The notes: generated from the letters alone by a model not told the origin. A stretch of 40,046 nt of DNA from an uncultured Methylocystaceae bacterium (GCA_945956975.1 CAMFKC010000001.1:1-40046), one strand, 5' to 3'; shown: positions 8,269 through 16,821, counted from the stretch's first letter. Numbers and translations are program-made.

Positions 8269-10095
8269 ATGGCCAAACGATCCGAAGCCGGTTCGTCCGG
8301 TGCGCCGCGCAGGCTTGCGGACAGTTTGGCGCGCGCGGCAACGCACGATCGTTTCGAACGCAGCAGGAGTGGGCTGTCCGCCACCATGACAAGACAGAAG
8401 TCGGCCGAACTGCTCGAGACCGTGGATTTCATGGAGGCATTCGTTTCCGAGCTCGGCTCCGTGCTCGATCTTACCACCCACGATCCGTATCTTTCGATGG
8501 CGCTTCATCTCATGCGGACGCATCTCGAGGGAAGGTCCGTGACGGCGTCGTCGCTCGTCGCGGAATCCGGCGTCGCCTATGCGACGGGCATGCGCAAGCT
8601 TGCGGACATGCAGGAGGCGGGGCTCGTCGAGCAGCGCTCCCGCACGCGCACCGGCAAGAGCTTTTCCCTACATCCGAGCGCCCGGTTGATCGCGAGCTGG
8701 GGTGTCCTCGGCGAGCGCTTGCAGCGCATCGCCGCGCAACGGTACGGCGCGTCGGCGGGCGACAGGGGGGCGTCGGACTACTATTTTGGCGGCACCTATC
8801 TCCAGAGCCATTCGATCCCGCCGCCGAAGGTCCTGTCCGAGCCGCTTTCCGTGCCCGGCGGCATCCGCGTGCTCGTCCATGGCGACCCGACCTTCATGGT
8901 CATGGAGCACCTCAAGCGCCAGTTCGAGCAGATCGTCGGCACGAAGATCCACCAGCGGGCCTTCTCCATCGACCGCCTGCACGAGGAGGTGCTGAAGAAC
9001 GCCGAGCGGCGCACCAGCCGCTACGACATCGTCGCCGTGGATCTGCCGTGGATCGGCGAGCTCGCATCGAAGAACGTCATCCTGCCGCTGGATACCATAA
9101 TGGATATCGACCTGCTCGATCCCGGCGATTTTCACACGGCGGGATGGCAGGCCGCCCATTGGGGCCGGCGGCCCTACGGCGTTCCGAGCCAGACGACGCC
9201 GGAGCTCCTGTTCTATCGGCGCGATCTCTTCGCCCAGGCCGGCCTCGAACCGCCGACGACCACGAAGGGCGTGCTGGCCTCCGCCAAGGTGCTGCATGCG
9301 CCGGCGCTCGGCCGCTACGGCATCGCCTGGAACGCCGCGCGCGGAACGGCGCTCGGGCATACGTTCATGATGGCCTGCGCGGATTTCGGCCAGCCGCTCC
9401 TGAACCTGCGGGCGGTGCATGGCGGCTTCGACACGTCCAACCTTCACCGGGACGATCTCGTTCCGACGATCGATACGCCCCGCGCCCTCGAGGCGGCGGA
9501 ATATCTGATGGCGCTTCTGCAATATTCGCCGCCCTATATCCTCTCCATGTCGTGGTACGAGCGCATCCGGCCCTATGCCGCGGGCGAGGTCGCCATGGCC
9601 TATGGCTACACGCTGCTCGCGCCCTATTTCGAGCTCGACCCGAAATCGCCGGCCTTCGGGAACACGGCCTATCTGCCCCATCCGACGGGCACCGGCGGCG
9701 CGCCGGTCGCCCCTATCGGCGGCTATGTGCTGTGCATCCCCAGCAATCTTTCGGAAGAGAGAATGTCGGCCGCGACGCAGGCGCTGGTGGCCTTCACCTC
9801 GCCAGAGGCCCAGAAGCTCTACATCACCAACGGCAGCCGCACCGCGCCGCGCTATTCGGTCGGCGCGGACCCCGATGTCCGGCGTCTCTCCCCGATCTTC
9901 GAGGCGGTGGATGCCATGTCCTGGCGGGACGAGCTGCAGTTCTGGCCGCGCCCGCCGATCCCCGAGATCGCGAGCATCATCACGATCTGCGGCGAGGAGA
10001 TCCACGACATGCTGCGCGGTGCGATTTCCCCGCGCGAGGCCCTGCGCCGCGCGCAGGCGCGCGTGGAAAGGGAGATGAAGGGCCGGAGGCGGTGA
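8269..10095 (+). CDS. Regulator 1: winged helix fused to cytoplasmic ABC solute-binding domain
   Basis: A 608-residue protein with two unlike parts. Residues about 74-138 form a MarR-like winged helix: a helix-turn-helix (VTASSLVAESGVAYATGMRK), then LADMQEAGLVEQR and a basic wing RSRTRTGKSFSLHP. Residues about 199-600 form a family 1 extracellular solute-binding domain (CUT1/maltose-type, two-lobed): VHGDPTFMVMEHLKRQFEQ, RYDIVAVDLPWIGELA, YGVPSQTTPELLFYRRDLF and FTSPEAQKLYITNGS. There is no signal peptide, so it should act in the cytoplasm as a ligand-sensing transcription factor. The ATG at 8269 has GAGG five bases upstream; a GTG at 8263 is less likely. It is divergent from the minus-strand transporter operon with a palindromic operator between, and is closely paralogous to 14210-16003. 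Automatic annotation would probably call it a transporter binding protein. Confidence 0.85.
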   Translation: MAKRSEAGSSGAPRRLADSLARAATHDRFERSRSGLSATMTRQKSAELLETVDFMEAFVSELGSVLDLTTHDPYLSMALHLMRTHLEGRSVTASSLVAESGVAYATGMRKLADMQEAGLVEQRSRTRTGKSFSLHPSARLIASWGVLGERLQRIAAQRYGASAGDRGASDYYFGGTYLQSHSIPPPKVLSEPLSVPGGIRVLVHGDPTFMVMEHLKRQFEQIVGTKIHQRAFSIDRLHEEVLKNAERRTSRYDIVAVDLPWIGELASKNVILPLDTIMDIDLLDPGDFHTAGWQAAHWGRRPYGVPSQTTPELLFYRRDLFAQAGLEPPTTTKGVLASAKVLHAPALGRYGIAWNAARGTALGHTFMMACADFGQPLLNLRAVHGGFDTSNLHRDDLVPTIDTPRALEAAEYLMALLQYSPPYILSMSWYERIRPYAAGEVAMAYGYTLLAPYFELDPKSPAFGNTAYLPHPTGTGGAPVAPIGGYVLCIPSNLSEERMSAATQALVAFTSPEAQKLYITNGSRTAPRYSVGADPDVRRLSPIFEAVDAMSWRDELQFWPRPPIPEIASIITICGEEIHDMLRGAISPREALRRAQARVEREMKGRRR

Positions 10096-10118
10096 TCGCA
10101 TCCTCCGCCCCCGCCGTT

Positions 10119-11240
10119 TCAACGGATGTCGACCGACCGGCCGCTCCGTGCCGATTGCTGGATCGCCTCGACGCAGCGTTGCACCTGCCAGGCCTCGCGG
10201 AAATCCGTGACGCATTTGCCGCCTGACGCCCAGGCCGCCAGCAGCTCCGCGACCTCGATGACCTTCAGGTCGTTGAAGCCGAGATGGTGGCCAGCGGCGG
10301 GGCAGAACGTGCCGTAGGGGGGATGCGCCGGGCCTGCCTCGATCTTCGTGAAGCCGTTGCGGCCCGGCCCGCCGGCATGATGGATCAGCAGTTCGTTCAT
10401 GCGCTCCTGGCTGAAGGCGAGCGCGCCTTTGGTGCCGGTGATTTCCCAGCTCAGGTCCATCGTGCGGCCCGTTGCTGCCCAGTTGGCCTCGATGCTTCCC
10501 TCCGCGCCGTTCTCGAAGCGGAGCAGCGCATGGGTCATGTCGTCCACGACGACGGGTGTACGGTCGAGGCTTCCGGTCATCACGGGCCGCGTCCTGTGAA
10601 TGGTGCGGCTCTGGCCGGCGACGGCCGTGATCGGCCCGAGCAGGTAGCGCGCCATGGACAGGATGTGGCTGCCGATATCGGCAAGGGCGCCGCCGCCCTC
10701 GGGATCGGTGCGGAAGCTGTGCGGCGTGTCGGGATCGCACATGTAGTTTTCCGCATGGCGCCCGCGAAAGCCGGTGATCTCCCCCAGCTCACCCGACCGG
10801 ACGATCTCCTGCGCCAGCTTGATCATCGGATTGCGCAGGAAGTTGAAGCCGACCAGCGTCAGGGTGCCGGCCTTCTCCGCCGCCTCCGTCATCCGCCAGC
10901 CGCTCTCGGCGGTGATGGAAAGCGGCTTCTCGCAATAGACCGCCTTTCCCGCCGCAATCGCCGCCAGCACGATCGGTTCGTGCAGCACGTTCGGCGCGGT
11001 CACGGCGACGATATCGACCTCGGGGTCGGCGACCAGCGTGCGCCAGTCTCCCGTCGCCTTTTTATAACCGAGCAGGGCCGCGTTGCGGATCGCGCTCTCC
11101 TCGGAAATGTCGCTCAGCATGTGCGGCACGGCCTCGACCGGAAGATCGAACAGCCCGCCCACCGACCGGAACGCATTTGCGTGGCAGCGCCCCATGAAAC
11201 CCGCCCCGATAAGGCCGATCCTCGCCTTTCGCCTGTCCAT
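10119..11240 (-). CDS. Gfo/Idh/MocA family NAD(P)-dependent oxidoreductase
   Basis: Cytoplasmic sugar or cyclitol dehydrogenase of the glucose-fructose oxidoreductase/inositol dehydrogenase family, 373 residues. The ATG at 11240 has GGGAGG five bases upstream and is preferred to one at 11264. The Rossmann motif is IGLIGAGFMGRCHA (8-21), the family EKP motif has the conserved lysine at 105, and GGALADIGSH marks the active-site helix; a VVDDMTHALLRFENGAEGSI strand follows. It is convergent with regulator 1 (23-base gap) and divergent from the GMC oxidoreductase, with a shared operator between. It differs clearly from the two IolG-like proteins at 13003 and 29727, so it probably acts on a different substrate or position. 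Confidence 0.93.
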   Translation of the reverse strand: MDRRKARIGLIGAGFMGRCHANAFRSVGGLFDLPVEAVPHMLSDISEESAIRNAALLGYKKATGDWRTLVADPEVDIVAVTAPNVLHEPIVLAAIAAGKAVYCEKPLSITAESGWRMTEAAEKAGTLTLVGFNFLRNPMIKLAQEIVRSGELGEITGFRGRHAENYMCDPDTPHSFRTDPEGGGALADIGSHILSMARYLLGPITAVAGQSRTIHRTRPVMTGSLDRTPVVVDDMTHALLRFENGAEGSIEANWAATGRTMDLSWEITGTKGALAFSQERMNELLIHHAGGPGRNGFTKIEAGPAHPPYGTFCPAAGHHLGFNDLKVIEVAELLAAWASGGKCVTDFREAWQVQRCVEAIQQSARSGRSVDIR

Positions 11241-11303
11241 TCGATCCTCCCGTTCGATTTGCATCGGTCTTAGCCCGGCGGGTGGAGGATGCGAATTCCC
11301 CGG

Positions 11304-11320
11304 ATGTCCATTTTGGATAT
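11304..11320. promoter_or_regulatory. Operator ATGTCCATTTTGGATAT between Gfo/Idh and GMC genes
   Basis: A 17-bp palindrome with arms ATGTCCA and TGGATAT around TTT, one mismatch from the perfect form. It lies 63 bases upstream of the minus-strand Gfo/Idh start and 87 bases upstream of the GMC start, so one site can serve both divergent promoters. It matches the sites at 8206, 14118 and 29583. Confidence 0.65.
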
Positions 11321-11407
11321 CTGCGGCGTCGAGTCGGCCGGCCGGCCGGCCTATCCAGAACCATCGGCCGGCGAGGAGCGGCTTTGCGAGGCAGTGCGGA
11401 GGACAAG

Positions 11408-13006
11408 GTGGAGCGAGCGGACGTGAAGTACGATTACATCGTCGTGGGGGCCGGCTCCGCCGGATGCGCGGTCGCGGGCCGCCTGGGCGAGGCCGGCAAG
11501 CGGGTGCTGCTGCTGGAGGCGGGCGGCAAGGATACCAGTCCCTGGATCCACATTCCCCTCGGCTACGCCAAGCTCTATGCCAATCCGAAGGTGAACTGGT
11601 GCTTCAACAGCGAGCCCGAGCCCCATCTCAACAATCGCCGGCTCTTCCAGCCGCGCGGCAAGGTGCTCGGCGGCACCGGCTCGATCAACGGCATGATCTA
11701 CATGCGCGGCCAGCCGGAGGATTTCGACAACTGGGAGGCGGGCGGCTGTAGCGGGTGGGGATGGTCCGGCGTGCTTCCCTATTTCAAGTCCTGCGAGGAC
11801 CAGCAGCGCGGCGCGAATGCGTTTCACGGCACGGGCGGTCCCGTATCCGTTTCGGACCTGCCGGGACCGCACCTGCTGGGAGAGGCGTTCCACGCCGCCT
11901 CCGAACGGCTCGGCGTGCCCCGCAACGACGATTTCAACGGCGCGGCCCAGCTCGGCACCGGCTATGTCCAGACGACGACCCGCAAGGGCCGCCGCTGGTC
12001 GACGGCGCGCGGCTACCTGCGCGGTCCCGCGATGGACAACATCACCGTCGCGCTCCACGCCCATTGCGAGAAGGTGGACTTCGAAGGCCGACGTGCCGTC
12101 GGCGTCGCCTGGACCGATCGCACCGGCCGTCACAGCGCCCGGGCGGGCCGCGAGGTGATCCTGTGCGGCGGCACCTTTTCCTCGCCGCAACTGCTTCAGC
12201 TTTCGGGCATCGGCCCCGCGCGCCTGCTGCGCGAGCATGGTGTCGACGTGCTGCACGACCTGCCCGGCGTCGGCGAGAACCTTCAGGACCATTTCGGCAT
12301 CGGCCTCGAATTCGAGAGCACCTCGCCGACGACGGTCAACGATCTCTACAACAACTGGCTGCGCGGCGGCGTCCAGTTCCTGCGCTATCTCCTGACCCGC
12401 AAGGGGCCTTTCGCCGACAACGGCAATTATTCCAACACCTTCATCCATTCCGGGCCCGATATTCCCACGCCCGACATGATGGTCACCTTCATGTCGTGGT
12501 GCACAAACGAGGAGCTGGTGCCCCACCCGTTTTCCGGCTTCACGATCCTGTGCGAGCATATGCGGCCGGACAGCCGCGGCCATGTGCGCATCCGCTCGGC
12601 GCGGAGCACCGACGCCCCTTCCATCCAGTTCAACTTCTTCGAGAGCGATGCCGACCACCGCGCCGCGCTGGCAGGTCTCAGATTCGGCCGGCGGATATCG
12701 CAGACCGACCCGATGCGCGGTTTCGTGCGCCGCGAGGTCTCTCCCGGCCTCGATGTCGAGAGCGACGACCAGATGATCGCCTATTGCAGGCAGAACGGCC
12801 TCTCGCTGCTCCATCCCGTCGGCACCTGCCGCATGGGCACCGGCGCCGACGCGGTGGTCGATCCGCGTCTGCGGGTCCATGGCGTCAGCGGGCTGCGCGT
12901 GATCGACGCCTCGATCATGCCGCGCATCGTCACCGGCAACACCAACGCCGCCTCGATCATGATCGGCGAAAAGGGCGCGGCCCTTGTTCTGGAGGAGACA
13001 GCATGA
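11408..13006 (+). CDS. GMC-family FAD-dependent oxidoreductase
   Basis: Glucose-methanol-choline family flavoprotein, 532 residues, related to choline and alcohol dehydrogenases; it oxidises an alcohol or sugar hydroxyl using FAD. The GTG at 11408 is chosen because GGAGG lies five bases upstream and the FAD-binding motif VVGAGSAGC (residues 12-20) starts soon after; the longer open frame to 11282 would run through the operator. The FAD clamp is GTGSINGMIYMRGQPEDFD. The catalytic region has H469 in HPVGTCRMG and the partner N511 in the NTNAASIMIGEKGA end. It overlaps the next gene by ATGA, so it is translationally coupled to the IolG-like dehydrogenase. No signal peptide is visible. Substrate unknown; choline is only one possibility. 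Confidence 0.93.
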   Translation: MERADVKYDYIVVGAGSAGCAVAGRLGEAGKRVLLLEAGGKDTSPWIHIPLGYAKLYANPKVNWCFNSEPEPHLNNRRLFQPRGKVLGGTGSINGMIYMRGQPEDFDNWEAGGCSGWGWSGVLPYFKSCEDQQRGANAFHGTGGPVSVSDLPGPHLLGEAFHAASERLGVPRNDDFNGAAQLGTGYVQTTTRKGRRWSTARGYLRGPAMDNITVALHAHCEKVDFEGRRAVGVAWTDRTGRHSARAGREVILCGGTFSSPQLLQLSGIGPARLLREHGVDVLHDLPGVGENLQDHFGIGLEFESTSPTTVNDLYNNWLRGGVQFLRYLLTRKGPFADNGNYSNTFIHSGPDIPTPDMMVTFMSWCTNEELVPHPFSGFTILCEHMRPDSRGHVRIRSARSTDAPSIQFNFFESDADHRAALAGLRFGRRISQTDPMRGFVRREVSPGLDVESDDQMIAYCRQNGLSLLHPVGTCRMGTGADAVVDPRLRVHGVSGLRVIDASIMPRIVTGNTNAASIMIGEKGAALVLEETA

Positions 13007-14004
13007 CCATCGGTATTTCCGTTTTCGGCTCCGGCCGCATCGGCGTCATCCATGCCCGCAACGCGGCGAAGGCCGCCGGGGCGCGGCTTGTCAGCATCAT
13101 GAACCCGGACCGCGCCTTGGCGCAGCCCCTTGCCGACGAGCTCGGCGTGCCCGTCGTCGAAAGCGCGGAACAGGCGCTGTCCGATCCCGCGGTCGATGCC
13201 GTCATCATCTGCACGCCGACCTCCACCCATGTCGAGCTGATCGAGCAGACCGCCCGCGCCGGGCGGGCCGTCATGTGCGAAAAGCCACTCGACCTCGCCA
13301 TCGGCCGCGTCGACCGCGCCGTGGCGGTGCTGGAGGAAACCGGCACGCCCTTCATGCTCTCGTTCAACCGGCGCTTCGATCCCGGCGTCGCTGCGCTTCG
13401 CGCGGCGGTCGAGGCGGGAGAGGTCGGCGCGCTCAACATGCTGTCGCTGACCTCGCGCGATCCCGCGCCGCCGCCGATCGACTATGTCCGCCAGTCCGGC
13501 GGCTATTTCGCCGACAGCACGATCCACGACATCGACCTCGCCTGCTGGATAACGGGCGAACTACCGGTCGAAGTCCACGCCACCGGCTCCTGCCTCGTCG
13601 ATCCCGCCATCGGCGCAGAGGGCGATTGCGATACCGCGATGACGACCCTCAAGATGCCCTCGGGCGTGCTGGTCCATATCAACAATTCGCGCCGCGCCGT
13701 CTACGGCTTCGACCAGCGCATCGAGGCATTCGGCTCGGGCGGCATGGTGCAGACGGCCAACCAGCACAACGACAACCTTCTGCGGACTACCGCCGAAGGC
13801 TTCGCCAGCCAGTCGCCGTTGAAGCACTTCTTCCTCGAACGCTACGAGGCGAGCTTCGCCCATGCGCTCGACGAATTCGTCTCGGCGCTGCGCGAGCGGC
13901 GTGCGCCGTCAGCAACGCAGCGGGACGGGCGCAACGCGCTCGTCATCGCACTGGCATGCGAGGAATCGCGCACCACCGGCCGGGTCGTGCGGCCGCGATT
14001 CTAG
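13003..14004 (+). CDS. Inositol 2-dehydrogenase-like Gfo/Idh/MocA oxidoreductase
   Basis: Cytoplasmic NAD-dependent dehydrogenase, 333 residues, resembling IolG. The start overlaps the GMC stop (ATGA). The dinucleotide motif is FGSGRIGVIHA (8-18), the EKP motif has K94, and STIHDIDLACW carries the Asp/His pair typical of inositol dehydrogenases. HINNSRRAVYGFDQRIEAFG follows in the C-terminal domain and is nearly repeated in the paralogue at 29727-30743. Known IolG enzymes oxidise myo-inositol to scyllo-inosose; this copy may act on another cyclitol or on a sugar, since rhizobia carry many such paralogues. It is the last gene of a two-gene operon under the operator at 11304 and is followed by a good terminator. 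Confidence 0.92.
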   Translation: MTIGISVFGSGRIGVIHARNAAKAAGARLVSIMNPDRALAQPLADELGVPVVESAEQALSDPAVDAVIICTPTSTHVELIEQTARAGRAVMCEKPLDLAIGRVDRAVAVLEETGTPFMLSFNRRFDPGVAALRAAVEAGEVGALNMLSLTSRDPAPPPIDYVRQSGGYFADSTIHDIDLACWITGELPVEVHATGSCLVDPAIGAEGDCDTAMTTLKMPSGVLVHINNSRRAVYGFDQRIEAFGSGGMVQTANQHNDNLLRTTAEGFASQSPLKHFFLERYEASFAHALDEFVSALRERRAPSATQRDGRNALVIALACEESRTTGRVVRPRF

Positions 14005-14023
14005 CCCCGGTTTTCGCGACGTT

Positions 14024-14062
14024 TCCCGCGCTTCCGACGGGAGCGCGGGACAGGCGGTTTTT
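14024..14062 (+). terminator. Terminator after IolG-like gene
   Basis: Perfect 9-bp stem TCCCGCGCT / AGCGCGGGA (14024-14032 and 14042-14050) with a 9-base loop, followed seven bases later by a run of five T. It lies 20 bases after the stop codon and isolates the GMC/IolG-like operon from regulator 2. Confidence 0.65.
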
Positions 14063-14095
14063 CCGGATTCCGACTTGGATGGACATTCTCCAAGA

Positions 14096-14134
14096 ATATC
14101 CAAAACGCGATGTTTCGATATCCATTTTGGATAA
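14096..14134. promoter_or_regulatory. Operator pair upstream of regulator 2
   Basis: The best copy of the shared palindrome, ATATCCATTTTGGATAA, is at 14118-14134 (arms ATATCCA and TGGATAA around TTT). A second ATATCCA half-site lies at 14096-14102, 22 bases upstream, the same two-helical-turn offset seen next to the 8206 site. The region is 76 bases before the GTG start of regulator 2, suggesting autoregulation and control of the long downstream operon. Confidence 0.65.
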
Positions 14135-14209
14135 ATCTGCTGATCAGCGCTCTCCGGATTTCTGTCAGAACTGTCTGCGTCACCTTCCACTCATCCCTGT
14201 GAGCCAGCC

Positions 14210-16003
14210 GTGAACGAGCATGTTCCCATTTCCCTGTCTCCGCTTCGCACCCGCCTTGGACGGAGGCGGGATGGGATTTACGGTGCGAGGATGAAGATGA
14301 TGGAGGAAAGCAACCGGGGCCTGCGCGACGGGCTGGATTTCCTGGAGAGCTTCTCGACCGAGCTGGGCAGCACGTTCGAGCTCGAGGCGCCGAACCCGTT
14401 TCTCAACATGGCGAGCCATCTCCTGCGGCACCATCTCGACGGTAAGCTCGTCACGCCGACGTCGCTCATCGCCGCTTCCGGCGTGCCCTATGCGACTGCG
14501 TCGCGCAAGCTGAAGGAGATGGAGCGCGCCGGGCTTCTGGAGCACCGCGAAAGGAGCAGGTCCGGACGCACGTTTTCGGTCCATCCGAGCGAACGGCTCG
14601 TCTCCGCCATGACCAACCTCATCGCCCGCAGCCGCCAGCTCGCCTCCCGATACATGGGCACGGGGCAGGACGACGGCAGCGCGTACTATTTCCAGAGCAC
14701 GCACCAGCAGGCGTCAACGATCCGTCCGCCACTCGTCTTGAACCGGGCCCTCTCGCTTTCCGGCGGCCTGCGCATCCTCGTGCATGGCGACCCGACCTTC
14801 ATGGTCATGGATAAGCTCAAGCGCCAGTTCGAGCAGATGGTCGGCGTCAAGATCAACCAACGGGCGTTCTCCATCGACCGGCTGCGCGAAGAGGCGATCC
14901 GCAATGCCGAGCGGCCGGCCAGCCGCTACGACATCATCGCCGTCGACCTTCCCTGGGTCGGCGAGTTCGCGGAAAAGGGCATTCTCGCCCCGCTCGACGA
15001 ACTCATGGACATCGGGCGCCTGAAGCCGGACGACTTTCACCCGGCCGGCTGGCGCGCGACCCATTGGGGCGGGAGGCCCTATGGCGTGCCGAGCCAGACG
15101 ACGCCCGAACTGCTGTTCTACCGGCGCGACCTCTTCGCCGAGGCGGGCCTCGAGCCGCCGGCGAGCGTCGAGGATGTGCTGAAGGCCGCCGAGGTCTTCC
15201 ACCGCCCGTCCCAGGGGCGCTACGGCATTGCCTGGAACGCGGCGCGCGGAACGGCGCTTGGCCATACATTCATCATGGCCTGCGCCGATTTCGGCCAGCC
15301 GGTGCTGGACCTCGCGCCGCTGGCCCATGGCTTCGACGCCGATATCGGCCTTCGCGATGACCTGCGCGCGACGATTGACACGCCGAAGGGCCTGGAGGCG
15401 GCGGAGTACCTGCGCGCGATGCTCGCCTACTCGCCACCCGACATTCTCTCCATGTCCTGGTACGAGCGCATCCGTCCCTATGCGGCCGGCAAGGTCGCGA
15501 TGGCCTATGGCTATACCGCGCTCGCGCCCTATTTCGAGCTGGATCCGGGCTCGCCAGCCTATGGGCAGACGGGCTACCTGCCGCATCCGGCCGGCCCCGG
15601 CGTTGCGCCGCATGCGACGGTCGGCGGATACATGCTCGGCATTCCCGCCAACCTTCCCGCCGAGCGGCGGGCGGACGCCATCGAGGCGCTGATCGCCTTC
15701 ACCTCGGCCGAGGCCCAGAAGCTCTTCGTGGTCAACGGCTCGCGCACCGCGCCGCGCTATTCGGTCGGCGCGGATCCGGAAGTGCGCCGCCGCTCGCCGA
15801 TCTTCGAGGCCGTCGACGCCATGTCCTGGCGCGAGGAGCTGCAGTTCTGGGCGCGCCCGCCCATCCCGAAGATCTCCGAGATCATCCGCATCTGCGGCGA
15901 GGAATTTCACGACATGCTGCGCGGTATCCAGCCGGCGCGCATCGCCTTGCAACGCGCCCAGGCCCGTGCCGACGCGCTCTTGAAAACGACGTCAACGAAT
16001 TGA
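14210..16003 (+). CDS. Regulator 2: winged helix fused to cytoplasmic ABC solute-binding domain
   Basis: A 597-residue paralogue of regulator 1 with the same architecture. Winged helix at about residues 60-127 (VTPTSLIAASGVPYATASRK, then a basic wing RERSRSGRTFSVHP); family 1 solute-binding domain from about 185 to the end, with VHGDPTFMVM, RYDIIAVDLPWVGEFA, YGVPSQTTPELLFYRRDLF and WNAARGTALGHTF, several of them identical to regulator 1. No signal peptide. The GTG at 14210 has a weak ribosome site; ATG codons at 14291 and 14297 next to GCGAGG are a strong alternative and begin exactly where similarity to regulator 1 begins. It is the first gene of the 12-gene run and its stop is 11 bases before the SDR start. 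Sequence variation between the two sensor domains may mean two ligands. Confidence 0.85.
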   Translation: MNEHVPISLSPLRTRLGRRRDGIYGARMKMMEESNRGLRDGLDFLESFSTELGSTFELEAPNPFLNMASHLLRHHLDGKLVTPTSLIAASGVPYATASRKLKEMERAGLLEHRERSRSGRTFSVHPSERLVSAMTNLIARSRQLASRYMGTGQDDGSAYYFQSTHQQASTIRPPLVLNRALSLSGGLRILVHGDPTFMVMDKLKRQFEQMVGVKINQRAFSIDRLREEAIRNAERPASRYDIIAVDLPWVGEFAEKGILAPLDELMDIGRLKPDDFHPAGWRATHWGGRPYGVPSQTTPELLFYRRDLFAEAGLEPPASVEDVLKAAEVFHRPSQGRYGIAWNAARGTALGHTFIMACADFGQPVLDLAPLAHGFDADIGLRDDLRATIDTPKGLEAAEYLRAMLAYSPPDILSMSWYERIRPYAAGKVAMAYGYTALAPYFELDPGSPAYGQTGYLPHPAGPGVAPHATVGGYMLGIPANLPAERRADAIEALIAFTSAEAQKLFVVNGSRTAPRYSVGADPEVRRRSPIFEAVDAMSWREELQFWARPPIPKISEIIRICGEEFHDMLRGIQPARIALQRAQARADALLKTTSTN

Positions 16004-16014
16004 GGAGGAACGTC

Positions 16015-16821
16015 ATGGATCCGAACCGCCTGAAGGGCAAGAACATCCTGGTCACCGGCGCCGCACAGGGCATGGGCGCCTGCAATGCCGAATATTTCGC
16101 CGCGCAGGGCGCCAATGTCTGCCTCGGCGACATCAATGTCGCCGGCGTGAACGACGTGGCGCGGCGCATCAACGAGGCCGGCAACGGCAAGGCGATCGCC
16201 GTCAAGCTCGACGTCACCAGCCGCACCGACAATGCCGAGGCGGTCGCGGCCACGGTCGATGCCTTCGGCTCCATCAACGTGACGCTCCTCAATGCCGGCA
16301 TCAACAAGCCCCTGATGTTCCTCGATATCACCGAGGAGAACTGGGACATGATCATGAACATCAACGCGAAGGGCCAGCTTCTCGGCATGCAGGAGGCGGC
16401 CAAGCAGTTCATCAGGCAGGGCAAGGAGAACGGGCCCTACAAGATCGTCAATGTCGGCTCCATCGTCTCGCGCCAGGCCTTCCTCGACGTCGTGCCCTAT
16501 TCGGCCTCCAAGCATGCGACGCTCGCGCTCATCAATGGCGGCGCCAAGGCGCTCGTCGAGCACAACATCACCGTCAACGGCTACGGTCCCGGCGTCGTGC
16601 GCACGGAACTGTGGGAGCAGCTCGACAAGGACCTCGTCAAGATCGGCATGTTCGAGAAGGAGGGCCAGTCGATGGATCACCTCGCAAAGACAATGATCCT
16701 GATGAAGCGCTACAGCTATCCCGACGACGTTCGCGGGACGGCCGCCTTCCTGTGCTCGCCCGAAAGCGACTACATGACCGGCCAGCTCATCATGATCGAC
16801 GGCGGCATGATCATGCAGTGA
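16015..16821 (+). CDS. Short-chain dehydrogenase/reductase, polyol dehydrogenase type
   Basis: Classical SDR, 268 residues, cytoplasmic, NAD(P)-dependent. ATG at 16015 follows GAGGAGG by six bases; an in-frame start at 16000 is rejected. Cofactor motif TGAAQGMG (14-21), NAG at 93-95, catalytic S149, Y162 and K166 (YSASK). The first glycine motif has Met in place of the usual Ile. LNAGINKPLMFLDITEENW and ESDYMTGQLIMIDGG pair it with the SDR at 6244-7041, which has NNAGVNKPMNFLDVTDENW. So both transporter-linked gene sets carry the same type of dehydrogenase, consistent with oxidation of the same or a related polyol. Second gene of the run starting at regulator 2. Confidence 0.93.
   Translation: MDPNRLKGKNILVTGAAQGMGACNAEYFAAQGANVCLGDINVAGVNDVARRINEAGNGKAIAVKLDVTSRTDNAEAVAATVDAFGSINVTLLNAGINKPLMFLDITEENWDMIMNINAKGQLLGMQEAAKQFIRQGKENGPYKIVNVGSIVSRQAFLDVVPYSASKHATLALINGGAKALVEHNITVNGYGPGVVRTELWEQLDKDLVKIGMFEKEGQSMDHLAKTMILMKRYSYPDDVRGTAAFLCSPESDYMTGQLIMIDGGMIMQ

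Noticed and set aside
8269..10095. Regulator 1 as an ordinary periplasmic binding protein
   Set aside because: No signal peptide, a basic N-terminus with a winged helix, and a divergent position over a palindromic operator.
11351..12880. 509-residue minus-strand open frame
   Set aside because: Shadow of the GMC oxidoreductase gene, which has all family motifs on the plus strand.
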